Positions 1-4,909 of a stretch of 5,855 nt of DNA are shown piece after piece. Position 1 is the stretch's first letter. Each line of letters opens with the position of its first letter. The stretch comes from DASWIG01 sp965371445 (GTDB taxonomy: Bacteria; Acidobacteriota; Thermoanaerobaculia; Multivoradales; J023). Position numbers and translations under genes: made by a program. The notes under the pieces are model-generated. The model was not told the DNA's origin and searched no databases. It was given only the letters and a program-made list of their open reading frames with translations. The DNA is taken from assembly GCA_965371445.1 (NCBI GenBank), contig CBDUYN010000317.1, positions 1-5,855 of the forward strand, written 5' to 3'.

Positions 1-49
1 CCGCGGCGATAGACACCGTCGCGAAGGCTATTCGTAGGGGACCCTTCAT
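1..49 (-). CDS. Possible 5' end of a leftward gene with a signal-peptide-like N-terminus (partial)
   Basis: On the minus strand an ATG at 49-47 opens a frame running off the left edge. It reads MKGPLRIAFATVSIAA, a short basic start followed by a hydrophobic stretch, as in a secretion signal or first membrane segment. A G-rich stretch (CCGGGGCG) precedes the ATG but is a poor ribosome binding site. A 9-codon frame starting at the ATG at 76-74 (MRRRIRPGR) ends in a TGA overlapping this ATG as ATGA, so it could be a coupled leader or an alternative start displaced by an indel. With only 16 residues visible the function is unknown and the gene itself is uncertain. Confidence 0.3.
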   Translation of the reverse strand, partial: MKGPLRIAFATVSIAA

Positions 50-87
50 CGCCCCGGTCGGATTCGGCGTCTCATGGTGCCCCTATC

Positions 88-240
88 CTATCCGAGGCCG
101 GAGGCGCTGCGGCCGCCCGCCGCCACCAACAGGAAGCTCGCCGGATCAAAGCCGTCGACAAAGATCAGACCGGCGGCCTCGCCGACCATGCTCGGCCCAT
201 GCGCCGCGACCTCGACGAGAGAATAGCTTCGCCGTGAGAC
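88..240 (-). other. Doubtful leftward ORF remnant
   Basis: A minus-strand frame ending with TAG at 90-88 contains GEAAGLIFVDGFDPASFLLV and has a high share of G/C third positions, as real genes here do. The open frame continues upstream to 318, but there it overlaps the start of the rightward coiled-coil gene, so at most the part below about 240 could be genuine. No convincing start or ribosome binding site is visible and I recognise no family. It may be the C-terminal remnant of a lost gene or a chance ORF in GC-rich DNA. Confidence 0.18.
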
Positions 241-292
241 CGCGTGCCATACTGCTCTGTGAAGAATGCCAAGAACCCTAAAGGAGGAAGTG

Positions 293-817
293 ATGAAGCG
301 CTTCGCCCTCTGTGGCACAGGAGTCCTGATCGCCGCCTTCCTGACTCTCCCGGTGCCCGCCCAGGACGCTCCGACGGCTTCCGCCGAGGACGCCTACGGC
401 CGGGAGCTGGTTCGGCTCAACCGCTCCTTGGAGGAGATCGTCGCCCTTCTCAAGCGGTCGGTGGAGCATCAAGAGCTCGATCTCCTGATCCAGCGCGTCG
501 AGCTGGCCGTCCGCAGGCTCACCTCCATGGAAGAGGAGCTCGGGCGGTTGCGCAACAGCCTGGAAGGCGTCGAGGAAGAGCGGCTGACGATGGAGGCTGT
601 ACGGGAGCATCTCGAGGCCGAGCGCGATCCCAATGCGGAAGACGCCGACGCCTTCGAGCAACAGATGGAAGAGCTCGACTTTCGCCTCAAGCTCCTCAAG
701 GACCAGAGCTGGAAGCGGGAGCAGAGAGCGCTTGACCTGGAGGGCAAGATCTCGACCCTCCTCGAAGACATCGAGGCGCTGGAAAGCGCCCTCGACGAGC
801 GCCTCGGCCTGCGGTGA
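293..817 (+). CDS. Secreted/periplasmic coiled-coil protein of unknown function
   Basis: The ORF encodes 174 residues. I chose the ATG at 293 because AAAGGAGGAAG at 280-290 is a near-ideal ribosome binding site; an in-frame ATG at 266 would add nine residues and lacks one. Residues 1 to about 24 form a signal peptide: MKR, a hydrophobic core (CGTGVLIAAFLTLPVPA), then a likely cleavage site after PVPA. The mature part, from about residue 32 to the end, is almost entirely charged helix rich in Glu, Arg and Leu with heptad-like spacing, so one or more long coiled coils are expected. There are no cysteines in the mature part and no enzyme motif. It ends base-to-base against a leftward membrane-protein gene, with no terminator space between them. 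A periplasmic scaffold or assembly role is possible but is inference. The gene looks intact. Confidence 0.85.
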   Translation: MKRFALCGTGVLIAAFLTLPVPAQDAPTASAEDAYGRELVRLNRSLEEIVALLKRSVEHQELDLLIQRVELAVRRLTSMEEELGRLRNSLEGVEEERLTMEAVREHLEAERDPNAEDADAFEQQMEELDFRLKLLKDQSWKREQRALDLEGKISTLLEDIEALESALDERLGLR

Positions 818-1188
818 TCAACCACCCCGCAGGAGCGGCAGGATCCTGGGCAGAACGAACGCCCCTACGACCGATACGACCACCAGGAAGTAGAGGAAGG
901 TCGCGACGACGCTCTTCAAGACCCCCGTGAGGCGAGGCGCGTCGAAGAACACCAGGGCGGCCCAGGTGAAGAAGGCGAGTTGCAGCAGCAATCGCAAGAC
1001 GAGGTAAGGAGCCGGCGCCACCATCCGAAGCGGCGCGAGGCGTCGAGGCGCTCTACAAAGCTGCCACCCTGAGGCGGCTCTTGCTGGCCTACGGCCACGG
1101 ACGGTGCCACCAGATCTGCCAGCAGGACGGTGACGGAGAAGAAGGTCTTGAGCGTCATGGTTTCGGTCAGGGTCTTTTGAGTCTTCAT
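818..1188 (-). pseudogene. Small inner-membrane protein, frameshifted (signal sequence plus two membrane segments)
   Basis: Two overlapping minus-strand frames make one sensible protein. The first starts at the ATG at 1188-1186 behind AAAGGAG (six bases upstream) and gives a signal-like N-terminus (TLKTFFSVTVLLADLVAP), then PPQGGSFVERLDASRRFGWW. After that it becomes Cys/Ser/Pro-rich nonsense. The frame shifted by -1 then supplies PYLVLRLLLQLAFFTWAAL and VVATFLYFLVVVSVVGAFVL, two strong membrane helices, and stops with TGA at 820-818. The span is 371 bases, one short of 124 codons, so one base appears missing near 1005-1024. No slippery heptamer is visible, so programmed slippage is unlikely; a sequencing error or a real disabling deletion is simpler. 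A separate 68-residue peptide from the ATG at 1024 is the alternative. Family not recognised. Confidence 0.6.
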
Positions 1189-1222
1189 CGCGCTCTCCTT
1201 TGGGGGATGAAACACACCAGGG

Positions 1223-1286
1223 GACGAATCCCTGCGGTGGATTTCGCCGTCGCCCTGACTTGATCGTGGACCCGAGGACGAATCCC
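1223..1286 (+). repeat. Short direct repeat GACGAATCCC (two copies) in the intergenic region
   Basis: The 10-mer GACGAATCCC occurs at 1223-1232 and 1277-1286. The first copy lies in GGGACGAATCCC, which can fold as a four-pair stem closed by a CGAA tetraloop; the second keeps three pairs. The surrounding 1189-1363 stretch lies between the divergent membrane-protein and parD genes and shows no ORF with coding character. The repeat is short and may be chance or a protein-binding site. Confidence 0.3.
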
Positions 1287-1363
1287 GGCGTCACGCCGAC
1301 CTGGCCACGTCCGGCGATGCTGATCGCTCACTTCACGACAAAGCTGCCGCCCTCCGCCGTAGC

Positions 1364-1392
1364 TTGCTCGACAGATGCCAAGGGTCTATACT
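1364..1392 (+). promoter_or_regulatory. Sigma70-type promoter of the parDE operon
   Basis: TATACT at 1387-1392 matches the -10 consensus at five of six positions. TTGCTC at 1364-1369 is a weaker -35 (first three bases match), with an ideal 17-base spacer. It lies 28 bases upstream of the antitoxin ATG. Antitoxins of this family usually repress their own promoter by binding near it, so autoregulation is likely by family precedent. Confidence 0.55.
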
Positions 1393-1420
1393 TGAGCCAT
1401 CGGAACGAGAGGAACCGAAG

Positions 1421-1684
1421 ATGAACGTAACGCTCTCAGCTGATGTCGAACAGTTCGTCCGCACTGAGGTAGAAAGTGGACGCTACAACTCCGCTCAGGA
1501 GGTCGTTCGCGAGGGCCTGCGCCTTCTCCATGAACAGGCCATCCTGGAGAAGCGGCGACGAGCGCAATTGGACGAGCAGATCGAGGAGGGCCTCGCCCAG
1601 CTCGACCGTGGAGAGGGTGTTCCGGGCGAAGAGGCCTTCCAGGCCCTGTGGGACAAGAGCCGGAGGTGGCGTGAGGCTTCATGA
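1421..1684 (+). CDS. parD: ParD-type antitoxin (ribbon-helix-helix)
   Basis: This is an 87-residue protein starting at the ATG at 1421, preceded by AGAGG eight to twelve bases upstream. The N-terminus (MNVTLSADVEQFVRTEVESG) and the following RYNSAQEVVREGLRLL match the ParD/CopG ribbon-helix-helix fold: a short beta strand that pairs in the dimer and contacts DNA, then two helices, with the typical RYxSxxEVVREGLRLL signature. The rest (about residues 38-87) is a charged extended helix that in this family wraps the toxin. Length is normal for ParD. Its TGA overlaps the toxin ATG by four bases (ATGA), the usual translational coupling. It probably neutralises the adjacent ParE protein and represses the operon. 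The gene looks intact. Confidence 0.92.
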   Translation: MNVTLSADVEQFVRTEVESGRYNSAQEVVREGLRLLHEQAILEKRRRAQLDEQIEEGLAQLDRGEGVPGEEAFQALWDKSRRWREAS

Positions 1685-1971
1685 GCGATTTCATCCTGTC
1701 TCCCGCGGCCCATCGGGACCTCGAGGAAATCTGGGAGTACATCGCCGCTGACAGTGTAGACGCTGCCGACCGGTGGCTGGCCAAGTTGGAGAAAGCCATC
1801 CGCCTGCTGGCTGACATGCCGAAGATCGGCCATACCCGCACGGATCTGACCTCCAAACCCGTGCTCTTCTGGCCGGTCGGGAGGTACTTGATCATCTACA
1901 GGTCTGAGCCGCAGCCGATCGAGGTTGTTCGGGTCCTCAGCGCCTACCGGGACGTATCCAAGCTGTTGTAG
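1681..1971 (+). CDS. parE: ParE/RelE-superfamily toxin
   Basis: This 96-residue protein starts at the ATG at 1681 inside the antitoxin stop; a GGAGG at 1662-1666 and GTGAGG just upstream lie in the antitoxin end. The opening FILSPAAHRDLEEIWEYIA is the classic start of the RelE/ParE fold (strand then helix). It is followed by AADRWLAKLEKAIRLLADMP, the G..R.DL motif (residues about 51-57), FWPVGRYLIIYR, and the closing IEVVRVLSAYRD strand. Family members either poison DNA gyrase (ParE) or cleave mRNA (RelE). The fused ParD-type partner favours ParE, but the target cannot be proven from sequence. Length and motifs are complete, so the pair should be functional. The next gene (DUF4062) starts ten bases after the stop. 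Confidence 0.9.
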   Translation: MSDFILSPAAHRDLEEIWEYIAADSVDAADRWLAKLEKAIRLLADMPKIGHTRTDLTSKPVLFWPVGRYLIIYRSEPQPIEVVRVLSAYRDVSKLL

Positions 1972-1981
1972 GCGTTTGGCG

Positions 1982-2926
1982 GTGCGCGTCTTCATCACTT
2001 CCACCCCCGAAGAGCTCGAGCCACACCAGGCCGCGGCCGTCGACGTGGCCCGCGAGCTCGGTCTCGAACCCGTGCTCCGCGACCCCGCGGGCGTCCGCCG
2101 CTTGAAGGCGGTCCCCGCCTGCGTCCGTCAGGTGGCGGCGGCGGACGTCGTGCTCGCCCTCGTCGGTCACCGCCGCGGACGCACCCCGGCCCCTGAGCTC
2201 GGAGGCGACGGCTTCCATCCCTGGACCTGGTGGAAGACCCGCGCCGCTTTCGACCGCGGCTTGCCCGTCAAGGTCCTGATGGCCTCCGAGGCGTGGCGTC
2301 CGGAGCTGCGCGAGGACGACGCCAAAGGGCGTTCCGTAATGCGGGACTTCCGCGGTGAGCTCGGACGTCTGGCCGTCCTCTTCGAGGCGGACGACACCGA
2401 TGGCTTCCGCGTCCTGGTGCGCGATGAGCTCCTCGCGGCACAGCGGGAGGTGTCGGTGGGCGCCGAGGTGGACGAAGTTGAGCTACGCCGCTGGCCACCG
2501 CCACGTCGACGCCGCCTCCGGCGCCTACCAGTACACGCCGGTGGTCGAGCAGGGAACGCCCTACGGCCGGACTCGACATCCCAGACGCGCAGGGTTTGGT
2601 CGGAAGACGCCGAGACCACGCGCTGGTCGTCCAGCACCGCCACCGCTTGGACCCCGGAGGTGTGGCCTTCGAGCGTGCGGATCGTCTCGCCGGAATCGAG
2701 GTCCCAGACGCGAAGGGTGTGGTCACGAGACGCCGAGACCACGCGCTTCTCGTCCAGCATCGCCACCGCGTGGACCCCGTGGGTGTGTCCTTCGAGCGTG
2801 CGGATCAAAGGTCCTCCGGTCCGGCTCATCCTCACCCGGCGCGGACGCAGTGGCGTGCGATCCGCCGCTCCCTGCAACAGGCGCCGCCCCTCCTCGCCAA
2901 CCTGCCCCAATCGGCCCAACAGCTGA
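1982..2926 (+). CDS. DUF4062-domain protein, 3' part replaced; chimeric tail
   Basis: I chose the GTG at 1982 because the family begins there: VRVFITSTPEELEPHQAAAV matches the DUF4062 opening (strand, S/T-S-T, then an E-rich helix). Residues 1 to about 165 are coherent, including CVRQVAAADVVLALVGHRRG, the PWTWWKTRAAFDRGLPV segment and DFRGELGRLAVLFEADD. DUF4062 is commonly found at the N-terminus of STAND-like NTPase or defence proteins and has a TIR-like or nucleoside-deoxyribosyltransferase-like fold; its activity is not settled. After about residue 176 (near 2510) the frame turns into Arg/Pro/Ser-rich text. From about 2570 it is antisense to WD40 repeats of a leftward gene, although it stays open to 2926. 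So the genuine gene is cut at about 2510 and any product would carry a junk tail. The ribosome binding site is weak. Ten bases separate it from parE, so cotranscription is possible. Confidence 0.65.
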   Translation: MRVFITSTPEELEPHQAAAVDVARELGLEPVLRDPAGVRRLKAVPACVRQVAAADVVLALVGHRRGRTPAPELGGDGFHPWTWWKTRAAFDRGLPVKVLMASEAWRPELREDDAKGRSVMRDFRGELGRLAVLFEADDTDGFRVLVRDELLAAQREVSVGAEVDEVELRRWPPPRRRRLRRLPVHAGGRAGNALRPDSTSQTRRVWSEDAETTRWSSSTATAWTPEVWPSSVRIVSPESRSQTRRVWSRDAETTRFSSSIATAWTPWVCPSSVRIKGPPVRLILTRRGRSGVRSAAPCNRRRPSSPTCPNRPNS

Positions 2927-3558
2927 CCCGCGAGCACCTGCCCCAGAAACTCGTCCCAATCCCGCGACAGCACGTGGGCCGAGAGCCGCAGCGCCTCCTG
3001 CACCTTCCGCGCCTCGCCCGTCTCCCCCAGTACGTCGTAGTCCGCCAGCAGCGCATTGACTCCCACCGTCCGCAGCTTGCCCTCGAGATAGTCGAGATCG
3101 AAGAGCAGACGCCGGAGCTCCGTCCGATCGCCGGCCTCGGTCAGGTGGCCCGCCAGATGACGCCACAGATAGCTCTCGCCGTCCTCGAGATCAGTCCAGC
3201 GTCCGCTCTGCGGACGGCACCGCTCGAGCAGCTGCCGATGAAGCGCCGGCAGATCGCGGTGCTCGTCGATCAGGTACTGGCGCACCACGTCGTGTAGCCG
3301 GATCGTCTTCGCCGCACGCTCGAAGCGCAGCAGAAGCGAGAGGTCGTGAAACCGCTTGCAGAGCTTGCGCACCTCCCGCGTCCGTAGCCCCCAGAACCGC
3401 TCGAGAACGCCGAGCGGCACGTCGATGTCCTCGGGAAAGACGGCGAGCTCACGGAAACGTTGCGGCTCCTCATCCGTGAGACATTTCAGGCTCACGCCGA
3501 GCGTGCCTTCCACGGCCTTCCCGCGTTCCTTGCCGTCGCCCACGTCGAAGGCGGTCAC
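2167..3558 (-). CDS. NB-ARC winged helix / helical domain plus two WD40 repeats: C-terminal part of a broken TIR-STAND receptor
   Basis: The open frame starts at GTG 3558, but coding character extends a little upstream (QRQLDESG before VTAFDVGDGKERG), so 3558 is not the true start. Residues 1-90 are the end of an NB-ARC module: RFRELAVFPEDIDVPLGVLE is the winged-helix signature, and IRLHDVVRQYL carries the LHD equivalent of the MHD motif of Apaf-1 and plant NLR proteins. Residues 90-240 are helical (LWRHLAGHLTEAGD, LLFDLDYLEGKL), as in Apaf-1-like helical domains. Residues 251-290 and 292-331 are two WD40 repeats (TLEGHT..GV.AVA.L, VVSAS.D.TLRVWD). Coherent coding ends at about 2566; the rest to the stop at 2167 is antisense to the DUF4062 gene. 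Two repeats cannot close a propeller, which normally needs six or seven, so the sensor end is truncated. Confidence 0.7.
   Translation of the reverse strand: MTAFDVGDGKERGKAVEGTLGVSLKCLTDEEPQRFRELAVFPEDIDVPLGVLERFWGLRTREVRKLCKRFHDLSLLLRFERAAKTIRLHDVVRQYLIDEHRDLPALHRQLLERCRPQSGRWTDLEDGESYLWRHLAGHLTEAGDRTELRRLLFDLDYLEGKLRTVGVNALLADYDVLGETGEARKVQEALRLSAHVLSRDWDEFLGQVLAGQLLGRLGQVGEEGRRLLQGAADRTPLRPRRVRMSRTGGPLIRTLEGHTHGVHAVAMLDEKRVVSASRDHTLRVWDLDSGETIRTLEGHTSGVQAVAVLDDQRVVSASSDQTLRVWDVESGRRAFPARPPACTGRRRRRRRRGGGQRRSSTSSTSAPTDTSRCAARSSSRTRTRKPSVSSASKRTARRPSSPRKSRITERPLASSSRSSGRHASEAIRTLTGKPRSKAARVFHQVQGWKPSPPSSGAGVRPRR
2580..2807 (-). repeat. Tandem 123-bp repeat encoding two WD40 units
   Basis: Two direct copies begin at 2580 and 2703 (both open with CCCAGACGCG on the plus strand) and are exactly 123 bp, or 41 codons, apart. 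By eye they differ at about a dozen positions over the first 105 bases, so they are close duplicates. Each encodes one GH...WD unit on the minus strand. Such similar units recombine easily, which may have shortened the original array. Confidence 0.7.
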
Positions 3559-3589
3559 GCCGGACTCGTCCAGCTGCCGCTGTCCACCA

Positions 3590-3825
3590 GGAGCTCGCGG
3601 ACGGCGTCGAGCTCGCGGCGATGCACGAACTGATCGGCGGGCCGGGCCATCGAGCGATAGGGTTCCGGGTCGGACGACGGGGCGGGTCCGACGTCCGGTG
3701 GCACGCCGCGGATGCCGCAGACGAGCCGGTGATAGGCGTCATTGTCTTCGACCGTTCGGAACTCGACCCAGGTCAGGCGCCGCAGGAAGCGCGGCAACTC
3801 CTTCTTGCCCGGCTTGAGCTCCGGG
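3590..3825 (-). pseudogene. TIR-to-NB-ARC linker of the broken STAND gene (frame offset from the TIR part)
   Basis: This minus-strand segment continues the TIR gene in the neighbouring frame. Just downstream of the TIR frame's VIPVLLPG it reads LKPGKKELPRFLRRLTWVEF, then AYHRLVCGIRGVPPDVGP, then MARPADQFVHRRELDAVREL. This pattern (end of TIR, linker, then a segment announcing the NTPase domain) is familiar from TIR/NB-ARC/WD40 proteins. The frame stops shortly after LLVDSGSW at TGA 3557-3555. No Walker A (GxxGxGK[ST]) or Walker B motif follows. Instead, within about 20 bases, another frame resumes at the far end of NB-ARC. The nucleotide-binding core, normally about 200-250 residues, is missing. 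I see no start codon with a ribosome binding site, so it is not an independent gene. Confidence 0.6.
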
Positions 3826-4113
3826 CAGGAGGACCGGAATGACGCGGAATTCCTCATCGTGGACGCGTTCGTCGAGAGCGGCGCGCATCTCCTCGTTCTG
3901 CCACGGTCCGAGCTTGGCGCCCACGAAGACGGCGCACGTCCGGCTCGCTTCGAGAGCGTCCTCGAGGGCCTCCTGCCAGGGCTCGCCGGGGATCAGGTGC
4001 CATTTGTCGAGGAAGGGCTCGAGGCCGTCCTCGCGCAGGCGTCGGGCCAGGGCTTCGACCTCGGGCTTGTCGTCGCTGGCGTGGCTGAGGAAGACATCGT
4101 AGGTGGTCATCAT
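3739..4113 (-). CDS. TIR domain: N-terminal part of a broken TIR-STAND receptor
   Basis: Start is ATG 4113 or the adjacent ATG 4110 (MMTTYDVF); GGTGG just upstream is the only ribosome-binding candidate. Residues 5 to about 100 form a TIR domain: YDVFLSHASDDK (first strand and A loop), ARRLREDGLEPFLDKWHLIPG, then WQEALEDALEASRTCAVFVG. Next comes GPWQNEEMRAALDE, where a W-x-x-x-E arrangement matches the catalytic glutamate position of NAD-cleaving TIR proteins such as SARM1. After FRVIPVLLPGAQ the frame degenerates and stops at 3739. The next frame carries the expected continuation, so one extra base lies at about 3812-3825. Bacterial TIR/NB-ARC/WD40 proteins are generally read as NLR-like anti-phage or regulatory receptors whose TIR consumes NAD+. 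As it stands only a free TIR domain of about 100 residues plus a nonsense tail would be made. Confidence 0.75.
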   Translation of the reverse strand: MMTTYDVFLSHASDDKPEVEALARRLREDGLEPFLDKWHLIPGEPWQEALEDALEASRTCAVFVGAKLGPWQNEEMRAALDERVHDEEFRVIPVLLPGAQAGQEGVAALPAAPDLGRVPNGRRQ

Positions 4114-4121
4114 GCCACCGT

Positions 4122-4154
4122 CATTCTACTTTCATTCTACTTTCATTCTACTTG
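4122..4154 (-). repeat. Three tandem 11-bp repeats upstream of the TIR gene (TAGAAT in each)
   Basis: On the plus strand CATTCTACTTT occurs at 4122-4132 and 4133-4143, and again at 4144-4154 with a G as its last base. Read in the TIR gene's direction each unit contains TAGAAT, a five-of-six match to the -10 element; the nearest starts nine bases before the ATG at 4113. The 11-bp period is about one helical turn. It may be a promoter with alternative -10 boxes, an operator array, or a slippage-prone tract that varies expression. No good -35 is visible. Confidence 0.6.
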
Positions 4155-4191
4155 GATTGAAGAAGCGTGTGATAGCCTGAAGATAGAGCGG

Positions 4192-4336
4192 ATGCGTCCG
4201 ACGGTGAGGACTTCGAACATCGAGCCTGAAACTCCCTGAACCTCTGGTCGAAAACGCGGCCCGCTATGGCCAGGTGACCCATCGTGCCCTTGAGACCGTG
4301 CTGGCCGAAGCACTGGAGATGATGTGGCCTTCACTG
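4192..4336 (+). pseudogene. VapB/CopG-like antitoxin, truncated at 3' end and frameshifted
   Basis: From ATG 4192 the frame reads MRPTVRTSNI and then derails to a stop at 4239. The frame one base on gives SLKLPEPLVENAARYGQVTH and RALETVLAEALEMMWPSL, a typical small antitoxin start: a short beta strand (SLKLP) then helices with the xLPEPLVxxA pattern. One extra base near 4217-4223 reconciles them. The coherent part ends at about 4336, where the DNA becomes antisense to the cyclase start of a leftward kinase gene, so the C-terminal toxin-binding part is missing. The remnant of a VapC-type toxin lies in the same orientation at 5379-5618, so the two probably once formed a single operon. The antitoxin class is inferred from pattern and partner, not from a full match. 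Confidence 0.5.
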
Positions 4337-4909
4337 CGCCGCGGCGTCCCGGTCGCCGAGTTTCTCCACCAGCTCTGTCGACCCGACGAAGTCGCTGACC
4401 AGAAGTGTCCGGATGACGGCTTCGCCCTCCGATGTCGACCGAACCAGGGTCTCGGCGTCAAGCAGGCTGTCCGGCGCCCTCTGAGTGGCGCGGCTTCTCG
4501 CCGCGATCCGTTCCAGAGCCTCCGCCACCTCGCCGGCACTCCCGGGCCGATGGTTGCGGTCCTTTTCGAGCAGGTGGTCGACGAGCTTGGAAAGCTCCGG
4601 CGGGATCCGCGAATCGAAGCTGTGGGCGGGCGGTTGTAGATGGGTCAGGACCCGGACCAGGGTTTCGTGGAACGACCGGGCGCTGAAGAGTGAACGGGCG
4701 GTCAAGAGCTCGTAGAGCAAGACACCTAGGGAGAAAAGGTCGGAGCGCGCGTCAAGGCTGTACCCCCGTGCCTGCTCGGGCGACATGGCTCGCGGCGTGC
4801 CGGCGATGCGGCCCGGCGCCGACAGCGTGGCGTCGTCGCCGTCGCCGCTCGGCGTCCCTTTGGCCAACCCGAAGTCGAGAACCTTTATGTGTCCTGACGG
4901 ATGGACCAT
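4331..4909 (-). CDS. Kinase C-lobe and start of a class III cyclase domain (second half of a frameshifted Ser/Thr kinase)
   Basis: The frame from ATG 4909 (MVHPSGHIKVLDFGLAKG) supplies everything after the HRD loop: the DFG magnesium motif, the activation segment GTPRAMSPEQARG (APE-equivalent SPE), DARSDLFSLGVLLYELLTAR, and the final helices with KDRNHRPGSAGEVAEALE. The ATG is internal to the catalytic loop, so this is not a separate gene. After a spacer, VIRTLLVSDFVGSTELVEKL is the opening strand of a class III adenylate/guanylate cyclase-type domain with its first metal-binding Asp. It is cut after DAAAQ by a stop at 4333-4331, where about 150 cyclase residues should follow. Kinase-cyclase fusions are known from acidobacteria and myxobacteria. 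The break coincides with the end of the antitoxin remnant on the other strand. Confidence 0.7.
   Translation of the reverse strand: MVHPSGHIKVLDFGLAKGTPSGDGDDATLSAPGRIAGTPRAMSPEQARGYSLDARSDLFSLGVLLYELLTARSLFSARSFHETLVRVLTHLQPPAHSFDSRIPPELSKLVDHLLEKDRNHRPGSAGEVAEALERIAARSRATQRAPDSLLDAETLVRSTSEGEAVIRTLLVSDFVGSTELVEKLGDRDAAAQ

Noticed and set aside
469..825. Leftward ORF opposite the coiled-coil gene
   Set aside because: Ser/Arg-rich composition and exact antisense position mark it as a shadow of the coiled-coil gene.
1005..1030. Programmed -1 frameshifting in the membrane-protein gene
   Set aside because: No X-XXY-YYZ slippery heptamer or strong downstream stem is evident, and the same sort of shift occurs in several unrelated genes here.
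2470..2570. Frame reading GHRHVDAASGAYQYTPVVEQ between DUF4062 and WD40
   Set aside because: It looks protein-like, but it is under 35 codons, lacks a start and matches no family I know. It is kept only as part of the junction.
2596..3297. Long rightward ORF of 233 residues across the WD40/helical region
   Set aside because: It is antisense to well-matched WD40 and NB-ARC sequence, has His/Arg-repeat shadow text and no ribosome site.
3742..4239. Rightward ORF opposite the TIR domain
   Set aside because: Antisense to the TIR domain. Only its last 16 codons (from 4192) matter, as the possible start of the antitoxin remnant.
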